A stretch of DNA of 64,000 nucleotides from assembly GCA_963383645.1 (NCBI GenBank), contig OY726576.1, forward strand, positions 10,344,102 through 10,408,101. The letters run 5' to 3'. Source of the DNA: Muscardinus avellanarius (lineage: Eukaryota; Chordata; Mammalia; Rodentia; Gliridae). Of the stretch, positions 43,615 to 56,216 are shown one piece after another. The notes under the pieces were generated by a model, which worked only from the letters and a program-made list of their open reading frames with translations, had not been told where the DNA came from and did not search any database. The translations under genes were made by a program, and so were the position numbers. Within the stretch, counting starts at the first letter, position 1; the number at the start of each line of letters is the position of its first letter.

Positions 43615-44510
43615 TAGATCCCACAAACCAATGCGATAAAGCAATATTTGTTTCACTGTGCCAGGTTTATTTAATATAAAGTAATATCTCCCAAGTTTAT
43701 CTAAGTAGTAAGAAATGACAGGATTTCATTCTTTTTGATGGCCGAGGAGTTTTCTGTTGTGTATATTGGATACATTTTCTTTATCCATTCATCTGTTGAT
43801 TTATACATAGGTTGATTATGTGTTTGGCTTTTGTAACTGAAATGGAAGTGTAGGCTGGGCATGGTTCTGCATACCTGCTCTCCCAGTACTTGGGAGGCTG
43901 AAGCAGGAGGACTGCAAGTTTGAGGCTAGCACACAGTAACTTAGTGAGACATTGTTTCCAAATTAAAAAAAAAATACCATTGGGGTGGAATTTAGAGGTA
44001 AAACGTCTGTATATTCAATACCTAATGCCATACTAGTAATAGTAATAAGGAGAATACTAGTAATGTGGGTACAGACATCTCTTTGACATACTGATTTCAT
44101 TTCCTTTGGCTGCATACCCAGTCATGCCATTGATGGACCATACCGTAGTTCTGTTTTTAATTTTGAGGGGAACCATCATACTATTTTCCATAATAATTTT
44201 ACTACTTAATATTCCTATCAATAGTGTATAAAGATTTCCTTTTAACCCATCCTTGCCAATCTTCATTACCTTTTGTCTTCATGATAATAATTCTTTTACC
44301 TGGGGTAAAGAGCTATCTCATTGTGGTTTTGATTTGCATTTCCCTGATGAATGGGGATAACAAGCTTTTTTTCATATATCTGTTTGCCATCTATACATAT
44401 TCTTTTGAGAAATGTCCATTCAGACCCATTTTAAATCATTTTTCATTACATGGCTTTACTAGATGGTTGGTTGAATTCCTTATATATTTTGGATATTAAA
44501 ACCCACAAAG
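43615..44510 (-). mobile_element. degenerate L1, interrupted by a SINE
   Basis: Antisense L1 3' text is clear: ttctttatccattcatctg and ttgattatgtgtttggc on the left of the SINE. On the right are gtggttttgatttgcatttc, cctgatgaatggggataac and ccttatatattttggatat. No usable coding frame. Confidence 0.8.
43854..44031 (+). mobile_element. B1-dID-like SINE inserted into L1
   Basis: B1 ggctgggcatggttctgcat, A-rich linker, strongly diverged ID part to cctaatgccatac. Splits the L1 fragment. Confidence 0.85.
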
Positions 44511-44943
44511 TACAATGAGGTATACTGGTTCTTTTTATTCATCTAGCTTTGGCAGCAGAAGTGTCATTGTACGTCTAAAGCTGTGGCCGTTAAAAAATTT
44601 AATTCACCAAAGCCAGCCTGGGCTTCTGTTCAGTCCATAATGGGCAGGACTTCTAGCTAAGATGGAGATAAGAGAAGTTATATTTTCATGCTTCCTTGAC
44701 ATAACCAAATATTAAGACAAAATATATGAAAGAAAAAAAAAGTTAAGACTGATTATCAGGTAACAGAAGACAGAGTGTGGAGCAGTGCGGATAATCCTGA
44801 AATTGCCCCAGATTACATCCTTGGAAGTTTCTAGGCTATGGCTCAGGAAGGAGAATCCAGTTGGAGGTTGGTGCACACTCAGAGTAGAGAAAATAGACTG
44901 GAAAGTCTCCAAAGACCAAGATGTTAATAGGAAAGTGTACTAT
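44511..44943. other. no gene or repeat recognised
   Basis: Unique DNA. Nothing stands out. Confidence 0.5.
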
Positions 44944-45091
44944 CTGGGCAAGATGGCACATGCCTGTAATTCCAGTACTTGGGAGGTTAAGGCAGGAAGA
45001 TCACAGGTTCAAGGTCAGCCTCAGCAACTTGCAAACCCCTCATCAACTTAGGCCATGAATGTCCCTGGCTTCAGTCCTTAGTGCATTAAAA
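44944..45091 (+). mobile_element. B1-dID-like SINE, internally deleted
   Basis: B1 tgggcaagatggcacatgcc to cagcaacttgcaa. The linker and part of the ID region are missing. It ends tcagtccttagtgcat. Confidence 0.8.
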
Positions 45092-45611
45092 AGAACAGAA
45101 TACTGGAGAAGAAAGGACTAGACCCATGACAATGATCTACATTGGGGCTAGGTGTGATTCAGTGCATTAATTTTTCACCGAATGCTGAATAGTCTACTGC
45201 AATGCACAATTCCTTTCATTAAAATTTAGGAGTTCTGTCTGGGGAAGCCTTTAGGAGGCACTGTGTTATTTTTTTTTCCTTACCATTTCTACTCAAGAGC
45301 ATGAATGAGCCTCTACTGCCGAAGGAAGGAGCCATTCCTGCATATGTGTTCAGTCTTTCACACCTGCAGGATACATGGAACTTGTGGATTCTGGTTAGGC
45401 CATTCGCGGAGAGGTTTTTCAGCCTTGCTCTGGAATTTGAACTGAGAACCAGAGCATGGCTGTAGAAGAACTTGAATCTGAGAGAAGAGAGGAGGAAGGC
45501 AGGGATTAGCAAAAGGAGGTGCATCCATTGTCACACCAAAGTGGCAAAGGGCAGGGATGAAGAGCAAGAATTTGGAGGGCAGACACCTGGGAGGCAGATA
45601 TTCTCTTGCTA
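45092..45611. other. no gene recognised
   Basis: Unique DNA. Two overlapping minus-strand open frames (45219-45567) show no domain. Confidence 0.5.
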
Positions 45612-45612
45612 T

Positions 45613-45659
<47 letters not shown>

Positions 45660-45661
45660 TT
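45612..45661. repeat. (ATTT)n microsatellite
   Basis: About 12 ATTT units, complement of the tail of the next SINE and inside its target duplication. Confidence 0.97.
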
Positions 45662-45862
45662 TTGCAATACTGAGGGCGGAACCTAGGGACATTCTACCTC
45701 TCACACCCCAGCCCTACTTTTTTTAAAATCTTTATTTTGAAACAGATCTCACGGAGTTGCAAAGGGCCCCAGTAAGTAAGTAGCTAAGGCTGTCTGGAAC
45801 CTCGATCCTTCTGTCTCACCTCCTAAAAGCTGGGATTACAAGCATGCACCATGATGTTTGGC
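45662..45862 (-). mobile_element. B1-dID-like SINE
   Basis: ID part tgcaatactgagggcggaac, linker, B1 to gcaccatgatgtttggc with a small gtaagtaagta expansion. Target duplication tattctcttgct at about 45599 and 45863. Confidence 0.93.
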
Positions 45863-46282
45863 TATTCTCTTGCTGTTTAGAAGACTTTAGAAGATGGTGC
45901 TTTGCGAGTGGTGCCCTTCTCGACTCTGTGGATGGGAGAAGAAGAGGCACTTCCAGAAATATTGCTGTAGGTTCTCTACCCTTTTCAAAGAGTTCAAGAG
46001 TATTTATTTCACTGGTTCTTATTTTTGCATGAACTATATCCATTTGGTTACAGCAGTTCTCTGAAGCTGAACTCAGAGGGACTAGCATATAGAATAGGAG
46101 TTAGCCTTAAGAGAATATAGTATATCACATGGGACATTAGAAGCAGTTAATTTTGTTTCAAGTAATACATCTCATTAGAGACAGATTTTTTTAATATAAG
46201 AATATAGATACTCCGGGGATTAGCCTCTTTTTCTTTTCTAAGTCATATTTCATAATTATTTTTAATGAATAAAGTTCTGCTT

Positions 46283-46609
46283 TGGAATCTTTTTTTTGCG
46301 GGATCATATGGTGGATCCATTTCCAGTTTTTTTTAAAATTTATTTTTATTGGTGCATTGTAATCATACATCACATTGGAACAGTGAAGTAATTAAGGTGA
46401 CCAATCAGAGGGTATGGAATAGGGGAGGATGGAGCCTCTTTAAAAAGCAGGAGGTACATAAACATATGTATCAAAGTTAATCGCCAAACAAGCATGAGAT
46501 CGAGGGAGGAGGAGGGAATGGGATGGGGGCTGGATGAGGGCTAATTGGATGATGTGTGCTTGTATATCCTCTCAAGTCTTGTATTCCAATGTGGAATCTT
46601 TTTTTGTAG
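46283..46609. mobile_element. L1-like insertion with target duplication, possibly inverted internally
   Basis: tggaatcttttttt occurs at 46283 and 46594 and may be a target duplication. The enclosed DNA starts with an antisense L1-like 3' end (attggtgcattgtaatcata, 46340-46360). It then switches to G-rich, L1-UTR-like plus-strand text (gggaggaggagggaatggga). Opposite orientations inside one duplication are what twin priming gives. Tentative. Confidence 0.42.
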
Positions 46610-49253
46610 CAGAATTTGTTATTCAGATTTTTGTCCCCTGGTTGGTTGCATCGACCATTTATATTCCTACACTAAATATTTCAGATGGATCAGTAATGCT
46701 CTAATACCAAGATGAGTCTTTAGATTTGGAGGAGTTATTCCAAGATCCATCTGCCTGCAGGAAGGTTGGCAATCAAATATTCATAAAATGGGCAACTGAA
46801 AAAAATTTGAAGGGGTACATCATCTGATCCCATAGTAAAGGGAGAAGGGGATACTTAACCTGATAGTTATGAGTTTGCTTTCATCTCCTCTATGGAAATT
46901 TGGTTCTAAAATCACTTTGTATTAAGTATAGAGACTTTTTTCCAAGAGCCTTTACACATACAGGAGGGGGACAATATTAACACATTACTTATACTAATAA
47001 TTCAATGTTATCTCTCATAACTAATATGCTGCAAATATTGAGCTGGGAGCAGCTGTGTAGCTGTTCATATCTGAAATAAACAAAGAGCTAGTGTCTGCGA
47101 AAAGAAAGAGCTCAATTCATAACAAAACTGCATATATTTCTAGTATAGGAAATATAGCTGCTTTGCAAAGTTCTCTCTAGGACAGTGGGAGATATTATTT
47201 TTACACACTCAGCATTCACCAGTTTTAACTTTTCAAGCAGAACCCGTTTCAAATATTTCTGAAATTGTTTTTTTTTTCTTTCTTTCTTTATATTGGGTGG
47301 CTGAAGTCTGCCTTCTGGTGGTCAAGCACTTGATTGACGGCACAGGTCTGGTTTGAGCAATCAGAAAGAACCAGACAACAGTCCAGACAGGAAGAGACAG
47401 GAAAACAGTGGGTAAAAAAACAGGCCAGGGGCTCTGAACCCGGGAGTCTTGCCACATGTCAGAGTTGGAGTTTGAGGAGGCTGCGGAAGAGGTGAGTGAG
47501 AGCCAGGGGAAGGGAAACGATGGTGGGGGTTGGGAGGGAGACAGGAAATCAACAGAGGGGCGTATGGAATGTTGGAGCTGTTTTGAGTGAGACAGACTTT
47601 TTCTTTTGGGGTCTGCATGCAGAAAACCTGCCAAGACTCAGTCCTAAACTTCAGTGACCAGGTTGGTTGAAGGAAAAACTAAGAAGGAGTTGGAGATTGT
47701 TTCCAAATTTCTGCCATTACCTTTCAACACCCCTTTGTTGTTTGGGCAAATCCTCTCTACCCAGGTGTTCAGGCCCTACCCTTCCTTCATCTGAATGGCA
47801 AGGTTGCCCACACTGTAGAAATCATGGGAAGCTCTCATACCCCAAACTTTCTGCTCCCAATTTTTCTCCTTCCCCCAAATCTAGTTCCCTTCTTGCTGGT
47901 GCCATGGATCCTACGGGGTTCATTTGGCAGCTGATTGGAGCTGGGTTGTCAATGGCTGATAAAGTTTTCTCTGATTATAAAATCATGTTTGTTCTCTTCC
48001 TAACACAGTCAAGCATAAATTCTGGTGGAACTAGGCAGGAAAGAAGCCTTTCCCTGATTTCTTCCGATTGCAGCTTGTAATTTTGCCCACAAATAAGAAA
48101 CAGTCCTGTGTGAACTCAGCTGTTGAAATAGTTGTGGTTTAGGAGAAGTAGAATGGAGGATGAAGACCGCTAGAAGAAGAGTCAATCAGATGGAGAAGGA
48201 AAACCTGTGGGGCTGGTGTGGGAGCTAGATTAGAGAGTGCTTCTAGGCCAGCCTAGGGTAATAAGCCTAGAACATCAGGGGGACTTGGTGAGTAGCTGGG
48301 GGAACTTCTTAAGCCAGTTTTAAAAACCTTGGCTTTAGCTAAGAGTTTCTCCAGACTGACTTCTCATTTTCTCCTGCTTTGTAAGAACAGTTCAGCCTCA
48401 GTTCTGCTGATGTTCATTGGTTCTGTTGAGAGTCTGGGTATGAAAGAGGTTGTGAAGGTGTCAGCCAAGACACTCCTCTGTTTGAGGGAGCGAGAACTGC
48501 CAGCCCAACTATCCGACTATCCATTTCCTGCCAGCTTAAAGAGCTCATGACTCAGATTAAAGCAAAACATTGAACTGAAGCAAGAGGAGGGAGGGAGTCT
48601 CAGCTCAGGTGAAGGCTGTGGGGCCCAGCTGCAGGGCCCAAACATTCAGTGCGATTTTGTGCTTGTTCTCTGTTTTGAAAACACACCTAGGCACAGGCAC
48701 AGACTTCATTTCTCTCCTCACACAGCTGTGGTTCCTCCTGAACTTGGATCCTAGGCTCCCTGACTCTCCTGCTGGCAAAGTTCCTCTTGGAAGACAGCAT
48801 GATTATTAAGCACCACTAGAGTTGTGTGATTGCAGCACAGTGCCTGCTAGACGTTCTGTGTCCTCCTTGCCTCATGCCCATCCCTTGCAGAGGGAGGTGT
48901 TGGGAATAGACTACAGACATCTCTTGGGAATAACACTGAAGCCCTGGCAAATGTGTTCCATGGTCCTCTGTGGTTTCAGTAGCTTCCTGGAGATGGCTCT
49001 GGTACTTGACTGTTTGCCAGGGCTGACTTGCCTGCCATCTGAGAGCCAAACTCTACCTCCTGAAGAAAGGTCCTGGACCAACTCGAGCTATCTCTCTTCT
49101 CCTTCCTGCTTCCAGGATGTGTGGGCAGGCTCATACCCCCACCTTCCTTCAGTTATCTTTCTGTGAGTAAACATTGCTCATTTTCATCCAGGTGTCTTAC
49201 CTCTGAGCACCGATGAGGACTGTATGCTATCATGGATAAAAGTTCTGAGTATT
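46610..49253. other. repeat-poor unique DNA, no gene recognised
   Basis: About 2.6 kb free of SINEs and somewhat G+C-richer than most of the window. Open frames of 66-137 codons occur on both strands (for example 47233-47634 minus, 47667-48080 plus, 48822-49166 plus). They overlap opposite frames, lack domains and lack paired splice signals. Confidence 0.45.
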
Positions 49254-49595
49254 TGATATCATTTGCATTTGGAATGTCCCCAAAGCTCCATGTGTTAAAG
49301 GCTTGGCCCCTTTCTTAGTGCCATTGGGAGGTGGTAGAAACTTTAAGAGCTAAGTGGGAGTGGAGGGTCTTTAGGGGGTGGTGGTTTACAGTTTTTCTTC
49401 TTCTCTCTTGCTTCCTGACACGAGGTGAATAGGTTTGCTTCACCATATGCTGCTGCCTTAATATGCTGTCTTAAACTATTGTCAATAGATGACCCACTGG
49501 AACCTCCAAACCTGTGAGCCAAGAGTAACCTTTTCTCTTTATAGGTTGACTTATTGCAGGTATGTCTTAGAGTAATGGAAAGCTGACTGCCACAG
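49254..49595 (+). mobile_element. MaLR-type (ERVL) solo LTR
   Basis: Order matches MLT1/MaLR LTRs: tttggaatgtccccaaagct, catgtgttaaaggcttggcc, gtgccattgggaggtggtag and cttgcttcctgacacgaggt. Near the end are ccaaacctgtgagccaagag, taaccttttctctttatagg and the terminal gctgactgccaca. Begins TG and ends CA. Family recognition from memory. No internal region beside it. Confidence 0.78.
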
Positions 49596-50183
49596 TTCTA
49601 AATTATATACTTTTAGCCTAAATATTGTTTATGGTGGGACTCCATGTATGAGGACAAATCATCCTAATATTCAGCTTTTGTCCATATCACTAACTTTAAG
49701 AAATTATGAAATTTCTCATAAGCAACTGGATAGGACCTTACCACTATTTGAAAATCATCCTGATCTGAATCCATCTTGCATCTCTAGTTGCACCTCAGTT
49801 GATCTCACTACTCTCTACACTGGTTGGACCAGTCTATTTATTCCCCCAGCCCAACTTAATCACTTCTGTCTTCTCTCTCTTTCTCTTTCCATCCCTTTCT
49901 CCATAACAACAGCAATAACTATTTTGCTTTCAATTTTGCAATCTGCAGAGAACTTCACATGGAGAAGTCACCTCAGCTCCACCCTATCATTTGTTGTATA
50001 ATTTGAAAAAAGATAGCTGGACTCATTGGAAAGCTTGCAAGCTGCTTCATAGGATTTGAGTAGGAAATACTGAAATGTAAGACCTGGAAAGGCCTGGGAT
50101 TCTCAGGCTTTCTATTAATTTCTACTTGTTTTCTTTCTAGCATGGTAACTTGAATCACTGGCCTCTTTCATGCTTTAAAAAAA
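49596..50183. other. no gene recognised
   Basis: Unique DNA. The 117-codon plus-strand frame at 49648-50001 is Ser/Leu/Thr-rich without a domain. Confidence 0.5.
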
Positions 50184-50191
50184 TTGATTGG

Positions 50192-50421
50192 AAGCCGGGC
50201 GTGGTGGCGCATGCTTGTAATCCCCGCGCTTGGGAGGCAGAGACAGGAGGATTGTGCAGGTTTGAAACCAGCCGCGCGCGCTGGCTTGGGAGACCCTGTT
50301 TCCAAATAAAAATATAAAATAGGTCTGGGAGTGAAGCCCGGAGGTAGAAGGGCTTCCAGGAACCCCAGTACCACCACCAAAAAAAAAAAAAAAAAAAAAA
50401 ATTAAAAAAAAAATAAAAATA
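50192..50421 (+). mobile_element. B1-dID-like SINE, cttccagg subfamily, young
   Basis: B1 gccgggcgtggtggcgcatg with a gcgcgcgc step in the middle, linker aaataaaaatataaaatag, variant ID end ggcttccaggaaccccagta, long A-rich tail. Perfect target duplication aaaaaattgattgg at 50178 and 50422. Confidence 0.95.
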
Positions 50422-50439
50422 AAAAAATTGATTGGTGAC

Positions 50440-50640
50440 TGTAGTTATGAGTCATAGTGTGATTTAAGGTGCCATATGCATATATGCATACATCACTTGG
50501 TGTCTCCCTTTCTCCTCTACGTTATGGTGAGTTTCATAGTGATTCATCACTTGGTCTTTTTTCTTCCAGACACCACCTTCTCCCTCTCCCTGCCTGTACA
50601 TGATAGTGAGATTCATGTTTGTGAATAACAGTATTTATTC
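50440..50640 (-). mobile_element. diverged fragment of the L1-like 3' family
   Basis: gcatacatcacttggtgtct and ccctctccctgcctgtacat recall the right-hand portions of the 10905 and 38098 copies, partly doubled. Weak. Confidence 0.3.
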
Positions 50641-51437
50641 TCTTTTAAATTCTTCTAACAGCTAATGTCAACATTCTTAAAACTCAAACTTATGGCAATA
50701 AATTAGTTTCATTGGATAAAAATGAAGAAAAAGGAGAACAGGAACCAGAAGGAACAGAAGGACCAAGGGAAGGGTGTTGGCATCTGATGAGCAAGAAGTT
50801 CTGTCATGATGTGTAGCTTTCTTTAAGAAAGTCTGGGAGGATCACAAGGTCATTATCAAGCCCTGTCCCCTTCAGCATTTTTTGAATACAGATTACCTGT
50901 CTAGCAAAAGCTCTCAGAAAAATAATATTAGTTTAAATCTGTAGTGTGATCATATTTCTCCTGCTTACCAGTGACAGAAGGGAAGTCACATTCACAAGAG
51001 ACAGTCCATTAGTGAGCGTGCATGCAGCGAAAGTAGAATTAGTTGGGGGAATGAATGCTGATCACAGCTGATCCAGGTAGTTATATCTCTTTTATTCTTG
51101 AGGACACATCTCGAGGACCATTTCTTATTTTTAGCTAAAGATCGAGAATCTAATTGTAACAGACACAAGTGCTTGAGGTTAAAGCCCTGAGGTTCTAAGG
51201 CTGACTAAAGCTGTCCCAGTCCAACACATTTTTATCCCTGCTTCAGCATGCTTATACCATCCTTCCGAGAGCTAACAAGACCTTGATGGGGGATCTTTAC
51301 TGGCTAATAATTACTTTATGGCATTTGTAGCCTATTGTATTTTCCTTTGTTCAAATGAGTATCCGAACTTTGAATTAGTGATTCAGAATTGGTGGCTGGC
51401 ATTTTCCAAAAGCTTCAGGTCAAGAATAAGATGGTTG
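50641..51437. other. no gene or repeat recognised
   Basis: Unique DNA. Nothing stands out. Confidence 0.5.
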
Positions 51438-51641
51438 GAGCTGGGCTTGGCACACTCAGTACTTGGGAAAAGTATTGAGAATTCTTGAGGCAGGAGGACT
51501 GAAGGTTTGAGGCCAGCCTCAGTAGTTTAGTAAGATAGCTACCTTTGAAACCCTGTTTCAAAAACAAAAGAATAAAAAAGAGTTGGAGGCATAGTACAGA
51601 TAAAGAAGCCCCATGCCCCAAGTTTAATTCTTAGTATGACA
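51438..51641 (+). mobile_element. B1-dID-like SINE, diverged
   Basis: B1 gagctgggcttggcacactc with a deletion after the A-box, an insertion (aaaagtattgagaattcttg) and ID part to attcttagtatgac. Confidence 0.83.
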
Positions 51642-51746
51642 AGAAACAAGATTGTCGGGGAGAGGGATATGTGTAAATTGAATGGTCTACAGTTTTTGCA
51701 TTAACTCTTAAAATATAGACTAAATTTCTATTTTTATTTTATTTTT

Positions 51747-51954
51747 GCAGTACTGAGGGTGGGACTCAGGGACATCCTACCTCTGAGCTATACCCTCAGC
51801 TCTAGTTTTTATTCTTTATTTTGAAACAGGGTCTCACTGAGTTGTGAAGGTAGAATGCCCCTTGCTAAGTAGCTGAGGCTGTCTGTGACCCACAATCCTT
51901 CAATCTCAGCCTTCCAAATGCTGGAATTACAAGTGTGCGCCACCATGCCTAGCC
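51747..51954 (-). mobile_element. B1-dID-like SINE
   Basis: ID part tgcagtactgagggtgggac, linker, B1 with an odd ID-like insertion (gtagaatgccccttg) in the middle, ending gccaccatgcctagcc. Confidence 0.88.
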
Positions 51955-52570
51955 TAATAATTCATATTTTTTATTAATGAAAGAGACTTCAGTTCGCTTA
52001 AATCAAACTGTTTTTATTTTATTGCTAAACTAAGGCTCAGCAAAGTTGATTGTCTTATTCAAATTTAAACAAGTGTTCAGTCACAAAGGACAGTAGTCCA
52101 CATCTTTTAGCCTCCAGGCAAGTAGAAGTCATCCTATTAAGCCATGGTTTAGTTCTAGAGTGTAATTGAGGACGTGGTTACTTAATCTTTCTATTTCACG
52201 ATGGTTTCCCAGGAGCCAGCAAAACAACCAGCCATGAGAATTAGGCAATTTTATTCTTTTGCCAAATATTTATGTCCAAATTTCTTTATGTTCATCATAA
52301 TAGTAAGTAATGAATAAACACTGCTATAGTTTCCATGGAGTTAGATGAAAATTTCAACATATGCTTCTTGAAGGGATTGATCCAGGCTCTTCAGATGTAA
52401 TTTCCAAGGTAAAGACTATGGTGGGTCTCACTCCTTCTTTGGAGTGAAATTGGGCGTTCACATTGCACATCATCTCCTACATTTATTTATTCTAGACTGG
52501 GCGTAGTTTGGAAATACTATATAGTTAGACTTGCTGATGCCATGGAAGCAAAAGAAAAGACTTCTTTCTC
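51955..52570. other. no gene or repeat recognised
   Basis: Unique DNA up to the assembly gap. Confidence 0.5.
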
Positions 52571-52770
52571 NNNNNNNNNNNNNNNNNNNNNNNNNNNNNN
52601 NNNNNNNNNNNNNNNNNNNNNNNNNNNNNNNNNNNNNNNNNNNNNNNNNNNNNNNNNNNNNNNNNNNNNNNNNNNNNNNNNNNNNNNNNNNNNNNNNNNN
52701 NNNNNNNNNNNNNNNNNNNNNNNNNNNNNNNNNNNNNNNNNNNNNNNNNNNNNNNNNNNNNNNNNNNNNN
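52571..52770. other. assembly gap (200 N)
   Basis: Exactly 200 undetermined bases, a round scaffolding value, so the true length is unknown. Four open frames that cross it consist mainly of X and mean nothing. Confidence 0.99.
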
Positions 52771-52901
52771 TTTATAGCAATATTTTTGATAATTCTTTTT
52801 TTCTTTGGGTCCAAATGTGAATTTCTTTTCAACAAAAGAAATATTAATTGAACATACTTCAAAATAATGCAAACACAAGACCATTTCCAGAATGATACAG
52901 T

Positions 52902-53102
52902 CAGCCAGGGAGAGCTGCAGATGCCTGTAATCCCAGTACTGTGGAGTCTGACACAGGAGGATTGTAGGTGCAAGACCTGCCATCTCAGCAACTTAAAGAG
53001 ACCCTGTTTCAAAATAAAATATAAAAACAGGGCTGTGAGTATAGCCCAGAAGTAGAATGCTCCTGGATTCAATCCCAGTCCCACCACCAAAAGAAAGAAA
53101 AA
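52902..53102 (+). mobile_element. B1-dID-like SINE
   Basis: B1 gccagggagagctgcagatg, linker aaataaaatataaaaacag, ID part to caatcccagtcccacc. Target duplication aatgataca / tatgataca. Confidence 0.88.
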
Positions 53103-54290
53103 GTATGATACAATTCATTGGACATTATCATCCAAAGTTGGTCCAGTCTTTGATGTATATGTACTTAAACATGTTTTGTGATAACTTTAACAAGTTAAAC
53201 TTGATTGTACTGAGCAAGCAGAATTGTAAGGACATATTTTGTGCCTTTTCAATTGTTTTCAAGATTTTGTTCTGCTTTTTTGTGGATGTTTTCTCTACAA
53301 TTATAGAAGACAAATGAAATGTCTTGCTATTCATAAGGAAATTTACCATTGATAATATTTCAGTAGCTTTTAACTGGCCTTATTTTATAGTGGAATTGTT
53401 GATTTTTTTCAGGCGGTTTTATTACTGTTAGTAACAGATTCGAATGGCCAAAGACTCAGATTAATGTCGAGATTGTGTCAAAGAAATAGAACAGTGGGAT
53501 AATTCTAATAAGTCTTTAAAGCTAATTAGATTATGTATGGATATTTTCCCCACCAAAGCTAGGTGATACTACATTTCAAATGAGTCTTTTTTTTTTTCTG
53601 TGTCTCAAAGACCTGAACAATGGATTAGGAAATAGGATGAAATAAAGAAATAGAGCCCAGTAATCTACTAAGTAGTGTATACCCTCAATGTCGCCAGTCA
53701 TGAACCATTTTTGTGCTGTAGGTGGTACTTTTCATGCTTTTTTTTTTTTTTTTTTGGAAATGTTTGAAGAATACTACACCGAATTCCTAGCTATTGCTTT
53801 GCTACTGCGGGGCTAAGAAAAGAAAACACTCAACTAAGGAAAAGTGGGAAAAACAATACATGTAAAAAATTTTCAGTTGAGAATCTTTTCCTCTTTGAAA
53901 TAGGAGTCAGAGGTACAGAAATTCTACTTAAATCTCTGTTGGCAGGACGGGGAGAGTCTGAATATATAGAGAGTAGAATAGAGGTCACTAGAAGACAAGG
54001 AGGGGAGGGATGGAAGTGGCAGAGTAAGCAGGTAGTAATGGGTACCATAAAACAGTTGAGGGGAGTAGTTCTAATGTTATATAGTGCAGTAAGGCAACAT
54101 AGCCTATGACAATTAATTAGACATTTCAAAATAACTAGAAAAGTTTGAAGATCCCCAACACAGAAATGACAACATTCAAGGAGATGAAAATTCTAATTAT
54201 CCAAGTTGATTATTACACACTATACACATGAATTGAATTACAACCCTATAAAAAAGTACAAATTTGTGTCAATTTAAAAATAAAATTAAT
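53103..54290. other. mostly unique DNA, no gene recognised
   Basis: Includes a segment at about 53753-53830 that resembles 59577-59650 (see findings) and T tracts at 53588 and 53740. Confidence 0.45.
53753..53830 (+). repeat. dispersed repeat, copy 1
   Basis: ggaaatgtttgaagaatact then cacc, gaattcctagctattgcttt: aligns base for base with few gaps to 59582-59650. Family unknown. Confidence 0.5.
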
Positions 54291-54291
54291 T

Positions 54292-54502
54292 CAGTCACAG
54301 TGGTGCATGCCTGTAACCCCAGTATTTGAGAGGCTGAGACAGGAGGTTTGAAGTTTCAAGGCCAGCCTCAGCAATTTAGTGAGACCCTGTTTCAAAATAA
54401 AAAATAAAGTAAAAGGAACTGGAGGTGTAGCTTGAAAATGGAATGCCCCTGTGTTCAATGCCCAGTACCAAAACATAAAAATAAAAATAAATTAAAATTA
54501 AA
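54292..54502 (+). mobile_element. B1-dID-like SINE
   Basis: B1 cagtcacagtggtgcatgcc (start eroded), linker aaataaaaaataaagtaaaa, ID part to caatgcccagtacc, AAAT-rich tail. Confidence 0.9.
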
Positions 54503-56203
54503 CAATACTCTTTCTCATTGAGCATATCTCTACAGTGGGTATAGAACACCTTGGGCTCTATCTTAGGTACAGTGGATAAAGCATAGGGAAAGGCAGGCAA
54601 GATCTACTCTCATTAGCAGAAAATAGGGAGAAAACTCAAGTGAAATGAGCAGTAAATGAGTTCCATAAGGTCGTTTGTTGTATGAAGAAAATAGAGCAGG
54701 ATAATGGAATACCTCATACATCTTTACACTCATTTATTAACTAGTTTATTCAATGTATATCTGTCTTACATATAATATATATAAGATAGTTATAATCATA
54801 TCATCTCATATAATATAAGATAGTTATAATCTAATAATCATATCATCTCATATAATATAAGATAGTTATAATCTAATTTCTAACAAACATCGGGGTATAG
54901 GAGTTCAGAAAGAAGTCTGAAAAGTGAAAATTATCATTATCTTTAAGAAATGATGATTGAATCTTAAACTAAGGATTGTTGTCTTTTCTTTTTTAGCTTA
55001 ATACAATATCCCATAATGTAATATCATGAATGTACTTTATAAACTTTTGGAAGGGTATATAGAAAATCTCCGGGAGCTAGCATCTATGCATTCAAAGCAA
55101 ATCATGCTCCAATCACATGGTTTTCCATTTTGTTATAATCTCTAGAGAAGAGGAAATTATATGGATAAGTTACATTTTGGTGATTGTAGCTACATGAATG
55201 CATCTGATATTTGGCAAGGATGTCATGGTTAAGTAGTGAATTGGGTGATCCATTGTTATTTAGTGATTTAACTTATGTGTGTTGTACTTTGGTAAATGGT
55301 TCTGCAGTTTTCTAGTGGAATTTCAGTATAATCTTAAATTCAGTTGACTTGGTATTTGTATTGATGATGTTGACAGACTTTTAGAAGGAAGGATGCTTAG
55401 ATGGGTTACACAGCCAAGCTACAGGCCCCCCAAAAAAGGTGATGTCAACTAACAGAGACACACTAGGCCAAAGCCAATGGAGTGAGATTAAGCAGAAACA
55501 AGTTTCAAGTTCTGTTGAGGTTCAAAAAGTCAGCTGCATGCGAGTGAGCTGGCTTGGCCACAGCACAGATGGCAGAGTTCTGAGAATTCCATCTGATGAC
55601 AACCATAAAATAAGCCAATAGTATGATGTGGCTGTGGGGAAAATAGACTAGCACAATCTTATGTTGCATTAATGAAATATTGTGTCTAGCACAATGGAAG
55701 CAATAGAAAAGCTCATTTCACCAAATCCTGTTCTCCTGAAATGATTTATGGAATGAAGCGTTGAATTCCTTGCATTATATTTTAAGGTTTCTTTAATTGG
55801 AATATGTTTGGAAGAAGGCACACAGAATTCTGAAAATCATCTTTTGAAGCAAGGCTGTGTATATGGCTTTATTTCACTACAGGGGAATAAAAAAAAGACA
55901 ACAGGAGATATTTGCAGGGTGCTTTTGTCTACATTTTAGAAGACAGAGGAGGTTACTCCAAAATACTTGCTCAAAGTTAGAGTGAAGTATCTAACATGAG
56001 GAACAAAATACTGGTATCTAACACATGGCTAACATGTGAGGGGAGATCCCTTTCATTAGAGCTTTTTATTTTTCACAATTGAAATATTTTCTTTTGAAAA
56101 AATTATATCTGAGTACATCTATCTCCATTTTCAAAAAGTCTGCTTAACCTTAAAAAAACTAATGTTTGATATATGGAAAAAAGAGCTATGTGCTATTTTA
56201 ATA
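54503..56203. other. repeat-poor unique DNA, no gene recognised
   Basis: About 1.7 kb, AT-rich, with a small AT-rich tandem repeat at 54781-54878. No convincing open frame. Confidence 0.48.
54781..54878. repeat. AT-rich tandem repeat, nearly three copies
   Basis: ataagatagttataatc starts at 54781, 54815 and 54857. Spacers differ by an extra ctaataat, so periods are 34 and 42. Confidence 0.93.
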
Positions 56204-56216
56204 ACGAGAGACTTTT

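Noticed and set aside
47233..48080. Frames of 133, 85 and 137 codons in G+C-richer DNA
   Set aside because: They overlap on opposite strands or in different frames and have no recognisable family.
52470..53090. 206-codon minus-strand frame, the longest in the window
   Set aside because: One third of it is the run of N. The rest is SINE-derived and unique non-coding DNA.
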